Positions 1-9,005 of a stretch of DNA of 46,989 nt are shown one piece after another. Made by a program: the position numbers and the translations under genes. Each line of letters starts with the position of its first letter. Positions within the stretch are counted from its first letter, which is position 1. Origin of the DNA: Candidatus Omnitrophota bacterium (GTDB lineage: Bacteria; Omnitrophota; Gorgyraeia; B26-G9); contig JAHIOQ010000082.1 in the NCBI GenBank assembly GCA_018895275.1, forward strand, positions 1-46,989, written 5' to 3'. Below the pieces are notes generated by a model. The model did no database searches. It was given only the letters and a program-made list of their open reading frames with translations, and was not told the DNA's origin.

Positions 1-65
1 TCCTTCAGCGCCTCCAATGCCACACGCGCCTTGAACTCTTTCGGATAAATCTTTCGCTTCTTCAT
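1..65 (-). CDS. IS3-family transposase OrfA, N-terminal fragment
   Basis: This is a partial gene cut by the window edge. The visible start reads MKKRKIYPKEFKARVALEAL, the typical opening of IS3-family OrfA, a helix-turn-helix protein that binds the element's ends. The motif (Y/F)xxEFKxRVALEAL is seen directly. The start is supported by an AGGAGG ribosome-binding site at 71-76, five bases upstream of the ATG. OrfA is normally about 90-100 residues and is followed by a frameshifted OrfB with the DDE catalytic residues. Neither the rest of OrfA nor OrfB is in the window. Confidence 0.85.
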   Translation of the reverse strand, partial: MKKRKIYPKEFKARVALEALK

Positions 66-134
66 CCTGACCTCCTGATTTAGGTTATTTTACCACGTTT
101 TTACACCTTAACCAGTGGTCTGAATTCAGGGAAG
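1..134 (-). mobile_element. IS3-family element, left edge only
   Basis: This is the outer edge of an insertion sequence that runs off the window. It contains the start of an OrfA-like transposase reading frame and lies exactly where recQ stops being recognisable. The junction is probably near 121-137, where the recQ frame passes GAGGTATAA and continues as TGCTTCCCTGAATTC on the minus strand. I infer the TG start of the terminal repeat from that junction, because the other end is not available. Neither the IS group nor a target duplication can be determined. Confidence 0.7.
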
Positions 135-136
135 CA

Positions 137-694
137 TTATACCTCTTTAGTTGCCGTGGCCGTAAAAGCGTGGATGCTGATACCCGGAAAATTATCCTTG
201 ATCATTCCAATCCGGCGGTATTCCTCCCGAAAATCATGGCCCCAATGACTTATGCAATGCGCCTCATCGATCACAAAAAAAGACAAGGCAACTGATTTTA
301 ATAACTCTATAGTGTCTTCGGTTTGCAGCCGTTCCGGGGAAATATATAACAGCTTTATCCGCGCATTTTTGACGCGCTCTATTATAGAACGCTGTTGCCC
401 GGCCCCCAGGCTGGAATTAAGACACTCCGCGGCAATTCCCATATCCTTCAATCCATCAACCTGGTCTTTCATCAGGGAAATCAAAGGAGAAATCACTACT
501 GCCATCCCATCCTTAAGTAAAGCCGGAAGCTGAAAACAAAGAGATTTTCCGCCGCCGGTAGGAAGAATCGTTACGCTTTCCCGCTCATCCAGAATCGCAA
601 AGATAGAATCCTCCTGCCAGGGATGAAACCGGCTATAGCCCCAATAACGTTTCAGGCACTCCTGCATCTCGTTAGAAATATATTTATTTTCCAT
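137..694 (-). pseudogene. recQ: RecQ ATP-dependent DNA helicase, truncated by IS
   Basis: The first ~185 residues of a RecQ helicase (normally ~600). RecQ unwinds forked and recombination intermediates 3'-5'. Visible motifs in order are the Q-motif region (YWGYSRFHPWQ), Walker A TGGGKS, ISPLISLMKDQ, ISPERL, the DEAH box DEAHCISHWGHDFR and motif III TATAT. The frame ends at KEV-stop, where IS3-type sequence begins, so motifs IV-VI, the zinc-binding domain and HRDC are missing. I chose the ATG at 694 because MENKYISNEMQ starts where RecQ homology starts. It overlaps the end of uup by 11 nt, suggesting translational coupling. The fragment cannot be a working helicase. Confidence 0.88.
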
Positions 695-2585
695 TCTTAT
701 CCTCTTCCTCCAGATATTCCCATCTCGCAAAGGCAGCTTGAAGTTCAACATCCAGGGACTTTAACCTGGCCTTAGCCTGAGCAATCTTTTTTGGATCTTT
801 TTGGTAAAAAGTACCATCCGCTAAAAGGCGATAGATCTCCTTCTGCTCTGATTCGAGTTTTTCAAGTTTATTCGGGAGAGATTCCAATTCATGTCGTTCC
901 TTAAAGGACAGCTTTTTTTTGACAACCGGTTTATCAGGCCTTGATATGTCTTTGCCCGCCTTTACCTTGGGTTTTTCCCGCGGAATAACCGGCTTGCTCT
1001 GGCTCAACCAGTCATCATAGCCGCCGGGATATTCCTTGATCAGCCCATTACCTTCAAGCGCCATCGTAGAAGTTACCACATTATTAAGAAATGACCGGTC
1101 ATGGCTGACCAAAAGAAGCGTCCCTGAATACTCCAGCAGTAACTCCTCGAGAAGCTCCAGGGTTTCAATATCCAGGTCATTTGTCGGTTCATCCATCACT
1201 AATAAATTGAACGGCTTACTAAAAAGCCTGGCGAGAAAAAGACGGTTACGTTCCCCTCCGGAAAGAACCTTGGCCGGTGAACGGGCCCGGTCCGGAGAAA
1301 AAAGAAAATTCTGCAGATAGCTGATTATATGCCGGGGCTTGCCGTCAATGATAATCATTTCTCCGCTAGTGCTTACATTTTCGATTACGGTCTTGTCTTC
1401 CTCCAATTGCTCGCGAAGCTGGTCATAATAGGCAATCTCCAGATTGGTTCCTAAAACCACCTTGCCTGTCCGGGGAGGGATTTCTCCCAAAAGGATCCGC
1501 AATAATGTTGTTTTGCCGCAGCCGTTCGGCCCGATAACCCCGATTTTATCGCCGCGCATAATCCGGGTTGAAAAATCCCGAATCAAACAATTATCCGCGT
1601 AGCTAAAATTCACATTAACCGCCTTAATCACACGGTGTCCTGAAAGGCCGCTCTTCTGCGCGTTGAAATGGGCCTCCCCAATCTCCTTACGCTGCGCCTT
1701 CTTTTCTTCACGCAAACGCTCCAGCGCCTTAACCCTGCCTTCGTTACGGCAACGGCGGGCCTTGACCCCCTGCCTGATCCAAATCTCCTCCTGCGCTAAT
1801 TTTTTATTAAAATTTTCCTGGTGCACCAGCTCCATATCCAATGCCATTTGCCTGCGTTCAAGAAAAGTCTTATAATCACATGCCCAGCTGAATAGTTTTC
1901 CGCGGTCAAGCTCGATAATCCTCTTAGCCAAATTAGTCATGAACATCCGGTCATGGGTGACAAAAAAAACAGTTCCCGGATACGTAAGCAGAAATTTTTC
2001 CAGCCAGCCAATTGATTCAATATCCAGATGATTCGTCGGCTCGTCCAAAAGCAGGACATCCGGTTTGAAAACCAGGGCCTTAGCCAAAAGAACGCGGCGT
2101 TTCTGCCCTCCGGATAAAAGTTCAAATTCGCTTTCCGAATCAAGCTTCATCTTCGTAATGATATATTCTACCTGATTATTAAGATCCCATCCAGCAGTGC
2201 GATCCATCTCTGACTGCAGCCTGTCAAGCCGGCGCATTAATTCCGGAGTATGTTCGCTCTGAAGACGATGGCTGAGATGATGATAATCCGCTAAAAAAGC
2301 CGCGCTCTGCCCTAATCCGGAGAGGACAATATCAAAAACATTTCCCTTGATATCAAGCGGTACCTCCTGAGGCAAATGCGCAACCTTAAACCCCTTTTGA
2401 CAGATAACCTTGCCTTTATCAATTGCCAATTGGCCGGCGATAACCTTCATCAAGGTGGTTTTCCCCGCGCCATTACGGCCGAGAAGGGCAACCCTTTCCC
2501 CGGGTTCCAGCTGTAAACTCAGCCGGTCAAAGATCAGCGGACCGCCAAACGCAAGTGTAATTTCCTGTAAACTGATTAACGCCAC
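684..2585 (-). CDS. uup: ABC-F ATPase, Uup type
   Basis: A soluble ABC-F protein with two nucleotide-binding domains and no membrane segments. The first has Walker A GRNGAGKTT (residue ~36), signature LSGGQKRR and Walker B LLLDEPTNHLD. The second has GPNGCGKTT (~352), LSGGERNR and LLVMDEPTNDLD. Between them is a charged linker (QEEIWIRQGVKARRCRNEGR), and the last ~90 residues form the lysine-rich coiled coil typical of Uup, which binds DNA/ribosomes. Family members act on stalled ribosomes or branched DNA. The start is GTG, ten bases after a GGAGG site. The gene begins 20 nt after the copper ATPase ends and overlaps recQ, so the three look like one operon. At 633 aa its length is normal. Confidence 0.9.
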   Translation of the reverse strand: MALISLQEITLAFGGPLIFDRLSLQLEPGERVALLGRNGAGKTTLMKVIAGQLAIDKGKVICQKGFKVAHLPQEVPLDIKGNVFDIVLSGLGQSAAFLADYHHLSHRLQSEHTPELMRRLDRLQSEMDRTAGWDLNNQVEYIITKMKLDSESEFELLSGGQKRRVLLAKALVFKPDVLLLDEPTNHLDIESIGWLEKFLLTYPGTVFFVTHDRMFMTNLAKRIIELDRGKLFSWACDYKTFLERRQMALDMELVHQENFNKKLAQEEIWIRQGVKARRCRNEGRVKALERLREEKKAQRKEIGEAHFNAQKSGLSGHRVIKAVNVNFSYADNCLIRDFSTRIMRGDKIGVIGPNGCGKTTLLRILLGEIPPRTGKVVLGTNLEIAYYDQLREQLEEDKTVIENVSTSGEMIIIDGKPRHIISYLQNFLFSPDRARSPAKVLSGGERNRLFLARLFSKPFNLLVMDEPTNDLDIETLELLEELLLEYSGTLLLVSHDRSFLNNVVTSTMALEGNGLIKEYPGGYDDWLSQSKPVIPREKPKVKAGKDISRPDKPVVKKKLSFKERHELESLPNKLEKLESEQKEIYRLLADGTFYQKDPKKIAQAKARLKSLDVELQAAFARWEYLEEEDKNGK

Positions 2586-2605
2586 TTATTCTTTTCCTCC
2601 ATAAA

Positions 2606-4876
2606 TTACAATGTTAGATTGCGCAATCTTAAAGAATTAGCGATCACAGAAACGGAACTAAAACTCATCGCCGCGCCGGCAATCATTGGACTCAAAAGCA
2701 ATCCCAGAAAAGGATAAAGAATACCGGCAGCAATGGGAATACCCAGCGCGTTATAAACAAACGCGAAAAAGAGGTTTTGACGAATATTCCTCATAACGCT
2801 TCTGCTCAAACGCAGCGCCTTGACAATACCGTTTAAATCACCTTTAACCAATGTAATCCCCGCGCTTTCGATCGCCACATCCGTTCCCGTACCCATAGCA
2901 ATACCTACTTCCGCTTCGGCCAAAGCAGGCGCGTCATTAATTCCATCTCCGGCCATCATAACTTTCGCGCCTTCGGCCCTTAACTTTTTAACAATATCCT
3001 GTTTATCCTTCGGTTCCAGCTCGGCATACACGCTGTTTATGTTCAATTCTTTGGCGATAGCTTGCGCGGTTTTTTTATTGTCACCGGTCAGCATAACCAC
3101 TTTAAGCCCCATCTCATGTAAAGCCCGAATCGCCTCCGGCGTAGTTTCCTTTATGGGATCGGAGATCGCCAGAATCCCTGCTGTTTGCCCGTCTACAGCC
3201 ACCCAAATAACGGTTTGCGCCTTCTCTTGCAGCTCAGCCGCCTTATTTTTCAATTCTTCAGATAGAATTACCCCGGCCTCTTCCATAAACTTTTGTTTTC
3301 CGGCCAGAACCGTTTTACTATTAACCTTACCTTTAACGCCACCCCCTGCCACGGATTGGAAATCATCAACCGGCATAAGTTCCCGGCCTTGTTCTTTCGC
3401 GTAATCAACCACTGCCCGGGCCAAGGGATGTTCACTGCTCTGCTCGAGAGAAGCCGCGATATTCAACAACGTTCGCTCCTCCCAATCCTTTGCCGTAATA
3501 ACCGCGGTAACCCGCGGTTTGCCGGCTGTCAATGTCCCGGTTTTATCCGTAAGAACATGGGTAATTCTCTCCGCTTTCTCAATCGCCTCCGCGTTTTTAA
3601 TCAAAATCCCTGACTGCGCGCCTTTTCCTATCCCCACCATAATCGACATGGGTGTTGCCAGGCCCAGAGCGCAAGGACAGGCAATAATTAGTACTGAAAT
3701 AGCACTAACCAAAGCATAAGCCAAAGCCGGCTTTGGCCCGAATATAGACCACACAATAAAAGCGATCACCGCGCAAATCAACACGGCAGGCACAAAATAA
3801 CCGGACACCTGATCCACGAGTTTTTGAATCGGAGCACGGCTGCGCTGCGCTTCGGCAACCATATTCACAATTTGAGAAAGCAGCGTTTCAGAACCGACTT
3901 TTTCCGTCCGCATCACAAAAGTTCCGGACTGGTTAACCGTTGCCCCGATAACCCGATCCCCTTCTTTTTTTACAACCGGAATCGGTTCTCCTGAAATCAT
4001 CGCCTCATCTATTGTGCTTTTTCCTTCCGTGATAATGCCGTCTAAAGGAACCTTCTCTCCGGGGCGGACACGCAGCAAATCACCTTTTTGGATATTATCA
4101 ACGGCTACCTCTTCTTCTTTGCCGTCCCGGATACGATGCGCGTTCTTAGCGGCAAGGCCGAGCAATGCTTTAATAGCATGTCCTGTTTTATTACGGGCCC
4201 TTGCTTCAAGGAGTTGCCCCAAAAGCACGAGAACTGTAATAACCGCAGCCGCCTCAAAGTATAGACCAATCTCACCGCCCTTTTTCAATGATTCCGGGAA
4301 AACACCCGGAAAAAGAATCGCGATCGCACTAAAACCATACGCTGCCCCCACTCCCATAGCAATCAACGTAAACATATTAAGGCTTTTGTTCAAAATTGAC
4401 TGCCAGGCTTTTACGAAAAAGATATTTCCCGCCCACAACACAACCGGTGTCGCGAAAACAAATTGAATCCAACGAGACAGATGAGAAGGCACAACAGCTT
4501 TTAGATTAAACCCCGGAATCATTTCGCCAAGAGCCAGAAAAAAAACAGGTATTGTCAACGTTAATCCCATCCAAAATTTATTCGCTAAAATCCGCGCTTC
4601 AACATCTTCCTCTTCTGACTTGATAGAAACAGTCTTTAACTCAAGGCTCATCCCGCACTTAGGGCAAATCCCCGCTTTATTTTGTTCTATTTCCGGATGC
4701 ATCGGGCAAGTATAAATATCTTTACCCGGTAATCTTGCCGAATCTTTGGGGGTAGACCGCGTTAAAAACTTATTTTTACAGTGTTCACTGCAAAAATAAT
4801 ATGTGGAGCCATTTTGCGTAACTTTAATGGCCTTGCTCTGATCCACTTCCATTGCGCATATCGGGTCTTTATCCAT
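2606..4876 (-). CDS. copA: Copper-translocating P1B-type ATPase
   Basis: An inner-membrane pump that most likely exports Cu(I). The N-terminus carries a YHS-type metal site (DPICAMEV, then YYFCSEHC, residues ~4-36) and a cysteine-rich heavy-metal-binding motif ([20 protein letters not shown], ~55-75) instead of the usual ferredoxin-like HMA domain. The core has the actuator loop ([11 protein letters not shown]), the transport site [12 protein letters not shown] (CPC ~398), the phosphorylation site TDKTGTLT (~440; the usual F before DKTGT is T), HP at [10 protein letters not shown], and [10 protein letters not shown] (~640). Final helices carry [16 protein letters not shown], typical of copper ATPases. 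A GGAGGAG site precedes the ATG. At 756 aa it is complete. Confidence 0.93.
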   Translation of the reverse strand: MDKDPICAMEVDQSKAIKVTQNGSTYYFCSEHCKNKFLTRSTPKDSARLPGKDIYTCPMHPEIEQNKAGICPKCGMSLELKTVSIKSEEEDVEARILANKFWMGLTLTIPVFFLALGEMIPGFNLKAVVPSHLSRWIQFVFATPVVLWAGNIFFVKAWQSILNKSLNMFTLIAMGVGAAYGFSAIAILFPGVFPESLKKGGEIGLYFEAAAVITVLVLLGQLLEARARNKTGHAIKALLGLAAKNAHRIRDGKEEEVAVDNIQKGDLLRVRPGEKVPLDGIITEGKSTIDEAMISGEPIPVVKKEGDRVIGATVNQSGTFVMRTEKVGSETLLSQIVNMVAEAQRSRAPIQKLVDQVSGYFVPAVLICAVIAFIVWSIFGPKPALAYALVSAISVLIIACPCALGLATPMSIMVGIGKGAQSGILIKNAEAIEKAERITHVLTDKTGTLTAGKPRVTAVITAKDWEERTLLNIAASLEQSSEHPLARAVVDYAKEQGRELMPVDDFQSVAGGGVKGKVNSKTVLAGKQKFMEEAGVILSEELKNKAAELQEKAQTVIWVAVDGQTAGILAISDPIKETTPEAIRALHEMGLKVVMLTGDNKKTAQAIAKELNINSVYAELEPKDKQDIVKKLRAEGAKVMMAGDGINDAPALAEAEVGIAMGTGTDVAIESAGITLVKGDLNGIVKALRLSRSVMRNIRQNLFFAFVYNALGIPIAAGILYPFLGLLLSPMIAGAAMSFSSVSVIANSLRLRNLTL

Positions 4877-4906
4877 AATCTCCTCCTTATCCCGCTCTCG
4901 GTATTG

Positions 4907-5038
4907 TCAAAAATATATAATTCTTTTAATACTATCTTTAATCACTGGAACATTAAAATTAATATGCAAAGTATATGCTGCATCTACAATTCCCTCAGCA
5001 ATGGATTCCTCTTTTTCTGACAAGGGTTCAAAATTCAT
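4907..5038 (-). pseudogene. GxxExxY protein, internally deleted
   Basis: A short frame that joins the two ends of a GxxExxY-family protein (normally ~120-130 aa, PDDEXK-like fold, function unclear). The N-terminal part reads EESIAEGIVDAAYTLH, which in the family continues as a GPG(L/Y)LExxYE stretch. Here it jumps straight to INFNVPVIKDSIKRI, which is the family's C-terminal sequence. The middle, with the GxxExxY motif and catalytic-like residues, is missing but the frame is kept. The ATG at 5038 starts the homologous part. An upstream in-frame ATG at 5092 only adds translated repeat sequence. It is probably non-functional. Confidence 0.7.
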
Positions 5039-5044
5039 ATCTTT

Positions 5045-5069
5045 CCTTTGTGACTTTGTGCCTTCGTGG
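5045..5069. repeat. Short repeat beside GxxExxY gene
   Basis: On the minus strand this reads CCACGAAGGCACAAAG followed by TCACAAAGG. This is a short sequence I recognise as recurring next to GxxExxY genes in environmental genomes. It lies directly upstream of the remnant's start and is read as HEGTKSQRK if translation begins further upstream. Its association with these genes is from general recollection and was not checked here. Confidence 0.45.
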
Positions 5070-5122
5070 CTGAAATTTTCCACTTTATTCAAGGAAAATA
5101 ACCAAAATAAATATCTTGTCCT

Positions 5123-5137
5123 GGAGCCTGCAGCCTG
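5123..5137. repeat. GGAGCCTGCAGCCTG repeat, copy downstream of tex
   Basis: A 15-nt sequence identical to the start of the repeat at 7631-7657. The two copies are in the same orientation on either side of tex. It is built from the near-tandem unit AGCCTG(C/T). Confidence 0.7.
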
Positions 5138-5142
5138 GGCTT

Positions 5143-7290
5143 CTATTCCACCCTTTCCAAAGATATCCTTTTCAAATCAACATCAACATCCAGAACCGTT
5201 ACCTTAACCGTATCCCCTACGCATACAACCTTATGGGGGTCCCTCACAAACCGGCTGCTAAGCCGGGAAATATGGATCAGCCCGTCCTGATGCACGCCGA
5301 TATCCACAAAAGCGCCGAAATTAGTTACATTCGTCACCTTCCCGCAAAGATTCATCCCCTGCTTAAGATCCGTAATACTGTTTATCTGCGCGGAAAATTC
5401 AATACTTTCAAATTCCTTGCGCGGATCAAGTCCCGGTTTCCTCAGTTCTTTTAGAATATCCGTAAGCGTAGGCGCCCCGAATTCTTCCGTAATATGTTGG
5501 GTTATGTCTATGCTGTTAATAACCGCGTCATTACCGATAATATCCCTTAAAGCAATCTTCTTATCCTTTGCCATTTTTTCCACAATATTATAGGCCTCCG
5601 GATGAATAGCAGAATTATCCAGCGGATACTCGCTGCCGCGTATCCGCAAAAACCCCGCGCACTGCTCAAATACCCGGGGGCTGAGCCGGGATATGTCTTT
5701 AAGCTCCCTACGGGTTTTAAAAGCACTGTTTTGCGTCCGGTATTTTACGATATTTTCGGCAACCGTCTTATTAATCCCCGACACATAGGAAAGCAGTTCG
5801 CAGGAAGCAGTATTAAGCTCCACTCCCACATAATTAACACAGGATTCAACCACAAGCTCCAGCGATTTTTTTAATTCCTTTTGATTTACGTCATGCTGGT
5901 ACTGCCCCACGCCTATGGACTTGGGATCAATCTTTACCAGCTCCGCCAAAGGATCCTGTAATCTTCGCGCAATACTTATCGCGCCTCTGACCGTAACATC
6001 CAGATCCGGGAATTCAGCACGCGCCGCCTCTGATGCCGAATAGACCGATGCCCCAGCCTCATTCACCACCACGGACTTAACGCTTAAGTTATGTCTTTTT
6101 AAAATATCCCGCACAAAAATATCCGTTTCTTTTGATGCCGTGCCGTTGCCGATCGATATAAGCTCCGCCTCATATCTGTTAATAAAGGCGAGTAAAATCT
6201 CTTCTGCCTCCGACTTTCTCTTCGTCTCATGCGGATATATCGGCTTATATTCCTTAAAATCCCCTTTGGCATCGATGACCGCCACCTTACATCCGGTCCT
6301 AAATCCCGGGTCAATCCCGATTATCGGCCTGCCTCCGGCCGGAGGCGCAAGCAAAAGATTCTTCAGATTCGTTTCAAATACCTTTATCGCCTCCTGATCC
6401 GCGTCCGTCATCTTAAGCACAAAAACCTCTACCTCTATAGAAATCGCCAGCAGCCTTTTATAACTGTCCCTAACGGCCTTTTTCAACTCCTCTTTAAACA
6501 AAAAAGAATCATTCCTGATAACCGCGGAATCCATGAAATCCAGAATCTGTTCCTCATCAACCGCAATACTCCAGCTTAACACCTCTTCATTCGCGCCTCT
6601 TCTAATCGCCAGCATCCTGTGTGCCGGGGTCTTCTTTAAATTCTGGCTAAACGCGTAATAATTCTCGAACTTGGACTTCTTATCCTTCCATTCCTTCCGC
6701 GGCTTTACAACGATATCGCCCTTTTCCCGGAAAAACTTTCTTATCCAGCCGCGGATACTTTCCGTGTCCGCGATATTTTCCGCGATAATGTCCAGGGCTC
6801 CCTGCAAAGCCTCTTCATAACTGTTAACCCCTTTTTCAGGATTAACATATTTCAAGACAACATCTTCTTTTGAAGCAATTATATCTTTCTGGGCAAATAT
6901 AATATCCGCCAAAGCCTGAAGCCCTTTTTCCCTGGCAATCGTCGCCCTTGTCGTTCTTTTCGGCTTATAAGGAAGATAGAGGTCTTCCAATCTATTTTTT
7001 TCAACACATCCAAGGATCGTATCTTTAAGCTCCGGCGTGAGCTTTCCCTGCGATTCAATGGTTTTAAGAATCGTCTCTTTTCTTTTTTCAAGCTCGTTAA
7101 AATACTCCAGCCTTTGCGAGATATTCCGGATCTCCACCTCATCCAGCCCGTTGGTTTTTTCCTTGCGGTATCTGGCAATAAAAGGTATCGTCGCCCCCTC
7201 CCTGATTAATTCCGCGACACTCCTGACCGCGGAATCCTTCAGATTAAGGTCCTTAACAATATTCTTGATTATAAATTCGTTTCTATCCAT
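5143..7290 (-). CDS. tex: Tex family RNA-binding transcription accessory protein
   Basis: A cytoplasmic Tex protein, thought to act on transcription complexes and RNA. It starts with the Tex N-terminal helical domain (VRSVAELIREGATIPFIARYR), followed by the YqgF/RNase H-like domain (IIGIDPGFRTGCKVAV, residue ~325), the helix-hairpin-helix region (GVELNTASCELLSYVSGI and following) and a C-terminal S1 domain (~645-713; GMNLCGKVTNVTNFGAFVDI). At 715 aa it is near the family norm (~720-780) and complete. No strong ribosome-binding site precedes the ATG. It stands alone, between repeat-rich gaps that carry the same 15-nt repeat on both sides. Confidence 0.93.
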   Translation of the reverse strand: MDRNEFIIKNIVKDLNLKDSAVRSVAELIREGATIPFIARYRKEKTNGLDEVEIRNISQRLEYFNELEKRKETILKTIESQGKLTPELKDTILGCVEKNRLEDLYLPYKPKRTTRATIAREKGLQALADIIFAQKDIIASKEDVVLKYVNPEKGVNSYEEALQGALDIIAENIADTESIRGWIRKFFREKGDIVVKPRKEWKDKKSKFENYYAFSQNLKKTPAHRMLAIRRGANEEVLSWSIAVDEEQILDFMDSAVIRNDSFLFKEELKKAVRDSYKRLLAISIEVEVFVLKMTDADQEAIKVFETNLKNLLLAPPAGGRPIIGIDPGFRTGCKVAVIDAKGDFKEYKPIYPHETKRKSEAEEILLAFINRYEAELISIGNGTASKETDIFVRDILKRHNLSVKSVVVNEAGASVYSASEAARAEFPDLDVTVRGAISIARRLQDPLAELVKIDPKSIGVGQYQHDVNQKELKKSLELVVESCVNYVGVELNTASCELLSYVSGINKTVAENIVKYRTQNSAFKTRRELKDISRLSPRVFEQCAGFLRIRGSEYPLDNSAIHPEAYNIVEKMAKDKKIALRDIIGNDAVINSIDITQHITEEFGAPTLTDILKELRKPGLDPRKEFESIEFSAQINSITDLKQGMNLCGKVTNVTNFGAFVDIGVHQDGLIHISRLSSRFVRDPHKVVCVGDTVKVTVLDVDVDLKRISLERVE

Positions 7291-7555
7291 ATATTTTTGA
7301 TTTACAATTTCAAGCCGCTTCAGGCTTCATGCCACAATCCTCTCAAAAGGGAAAATCCTAAATAAATTCCAAGCATCAAATCCAAAACTAAAAAATATTA
7401 GAACACATTAGGACGCAGATCTTCGCTGATACTCGCAAATCGAAAATTTTTCTTATTTTTAAATCCTGTATACACCGAGGCGGAATCCCGCCCGAACGCC
7501 ATTCATACACAGCTTCACAACCGTGGCGTTCTGGGTACGAGACAAATCTGCGTTC

Positions 7556-7588
7556 ACGTGAGTGACGTAGTCACAACGTGACTCACGT
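7556..7588. repeat. 13-bp inverted repeat hairpin
   Basis: Arms ACGTGAGTGACGT (7556-7568) and ACGTGACTCACGT (7576-7588) are inverted copies with one mismatch, separated by the 7-nt loop AGTCACA. There is no T-tract on either side, so it does not look like a standard terminator. Confidence 0.75.
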
Positions 7589-7630
7589 CATCTGCGCCCC
7601 ATGTCTTGTCTGTTCTCAGTCTTTAAGCTT

Positions 7631-7657
7631 GGAGCCTGCAGCCTGTAGCCTGCGTCC
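7631..7657. repeat. AGCCTG near-tandem repeat upstream of tex
   Basis: Three consecutive units read GGAGCCTGC, AGCCTGT and AGCCTGCGTCC. The first 15 nt match 5123-5137 exactly and in the same orientation. It is probably a mobile or slippage-prone intergenic repeat. Confidence 0.65.
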
Positions 7658-7661
7658 CGGC

Positions 7662-7683
7662 AGCTATGAGCTAATGAGCTATA
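7662..7683. repeat. AGCTATGAGC-type repeat
   Basis: The near-tandem units AGCTATG, AGCTAATG and AGCTATA follow the AGCCTG repeat directly. Related units recur at 20884-20930. Confidence 0.5.
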
Positions 7684-7866
7684 TTGTAACAGAAAATCCG
7701 GACAAATAAAGAAGTAGTTGACAGGATAAAAAAAGGCAAACAAATTATCGTAACTATAACCTGTGAGTAGAGTTTCATTAGCAAATCCGCGAGAAAGAAT
7801 AAAGGACAAACATAACTCTACGGGGCAATCAGAGAAACGCCACCACAACATTTGACCCAATTTTAA

Positions 7867-8808
7867 TTATTGCCCTACTTTTTCAATAGATTTTACTTTA
7901 TCTCTGGAAAAACTCAAAGTCCCCCAAGTATTGCCAAGGGGAACTGAAAGTACGATTCTCTTTTCCGTTATTTCCTTAAGAATAGCTCGCGTTTGCCGAC
8001 CATTCTTTAAATGCACAATAACATGTTCTCCTCGCGGGATCGGCAAGGGTCGAACAGAAATGTCATTATTATTATTATTTCCAGATGCCATATATTCAGA
8101 AAAGAAATCCAGGCTATCCGTTAACTGCTCCGGCAACAGGCCATGGCCGGTATTGTATTCTTTATAAACAACTTTAATATTTTTAGCCTCTGCTTCGGAA
8201 AAAAATGTTTGCGCAATCTTTTTACGCGATTCTATATCCTGATTGCCGATAGTAATAAAGAATTTTACTTTATTATAACTTTCCAAGCGTACCCGGCCGC
8301 CAGAGGCATGAGCCGCGCAAGCAATACACTTTTCAGGTTTCCACAAAGCAAACCTTAGAACAAATTGCGCTCCAGCTGAATGCCCGCATAGATACATTCT
8401 GTCAAGTTGTAAGCCGGATTTTTGTTCGAAATCGCGAAGAATATTTAAAAAGGCCTGGCCGGACCATACCGATGGATACTGATAACTTTTTTTTCCTTCA
8501 AAATTCTCGCTGTCAAAGATAAACGACGGAGCAATAATAACCAACTGATGTTCCTGAGCAAATTGCCTTACCTGGTCATCAACAAACGACCGGCCACTGC
8601 CGCTTAAGCCAGGGACCATTGCCAATATATCATATTTGTTTGCAATGCTGGAATTAACGCTATTAGGGATATAGTAATAGTAATGCAGCTGCCGGTTAGC
8701 ATAATTCGATGTGGTGATGAAATATTCTCCCTCTTCCTCAGCTATCGCTACCCGGATGAAAAAGATACAAACCGAAAAAAAAATAAAAACCAGCAGCCAA
8801 TTTTTCAT
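7867..8808 (-). CDS. Secreted alpha/beta hydrolase with C-terminal Sm-like domain
   Basis: A probable exported esterase/depolymerase-like hydrolase. A signal peptide covers residues 1-23 (hydrophobic core, cleavage after VAIA). The core resembles PHB-depolymerase/feruloyl-esterase types: oxyanion region MVPGLSGSGRSF (~64-75), nucleophile elbow GHSAG with Ser144, likely Asp191 (IGNQD) and His222 (NTGHG). After an Asn run (GNNNNND, from an ATT microsatellite) the last ~60 residues form a small beta-barrel-like domain (HVIVHLKNGRQTRAILKEIT, ending DKVKSIEKV) that resembles an Lsm/Sm fold. Substrate unknown. A consensus TATAAT lies so close to the ATG that the mRNA may be leaderless. Confidence 0.75.
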   Translation of the reverse strand: MKNWLLVFIFFSVCIFFIRVAIAEEEGEYFITTSNYANRQLHYYYYIPNSVNSSIANKYDILAMVPGLSGSGRSFVDDQVRQFAQEHQLVIIAPSFIFDSENFEGKKSYQYPSVWSGQAFLNILRDFEQKSGLQLDRMYLCGHSAGAQFVLRFALWKPEKCIACAAHASGGRVRLESYNKVKFFITIGNQDIESRKKIAQTFFSEAEAKNIKVVYKEYNTGHGLLPEQLTDSLDFFSEYMASGNNNNNDISVRPLPIPRGEHVIVHLKNGRQTRAILKEITEKRIVLSVPLGNTWGTLSFSRDKVKSIEKVGQ

Positions 8809-8814
8809 AATTTC

Positions 8815-8820
8815 ATTATA
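8815..8820 (-). promoter_or_regulatory. -10 box of the hydrolase gene
   Basis: A perfect TATAAT preceded by TGT lies only 6 nt upstream of the ATG, and no ribosome-binding site is visible. Transcription would begin at or next to the start codon, giving a leaderless message. No good -35 box is present at the normal distance. Confidence 0.5.
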
Positions 8821-9005
8821 ACACAGCAGCTATCATTTTTTTATCTGTGGTAAAAAATTATTATGATAAAAGCAAAGACAGCATAATTCTTCAAAATACT
8901 GTCTTGGATTAAATCAATAATTCTAATCAGTAATAGAAAAAATCTATCAGCAACTCTGAATTTCATTATCACTTTTCCTCATAGCAGAACCAATCTCAAT
9001 ACATA

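Larger units (their letters stand above)
7291..7866. other. Intergenic gap of 576 nt, repeat-rich, no gene supported
   Basis: I see no convincing gene here. The stretch holds a segment reading TTAGGACGCAGATCTTCGC (7408-7426), a type of sequence that recurs between genes in many environmental genomes, a near-perfect hairpin (7556-7588), the second AGCCTG repeat (7631-7657) and an AGCTATGAGC-type repeat (7662-7683). A 90-codon frame on the minus strand (7588-7860) is made partly of these repeats and has no recognisable protein features. Confidence 0.6.

Noticed and set aside
2820-3613. Long plus-strand frames opposite the copper ATPase and other genes
   Set aside because: They mirror the codon pattern of the minus-strand genes, have no family features and no start signals.
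7588-7860. 90-codon minus-strand frame as a gene
   Set aside because: It is translated largely from intergenic repeats (its end reads through the AGCTATGAGC and AGCCTG repeats), has no ribosome-binding site and no recognisable protein features.
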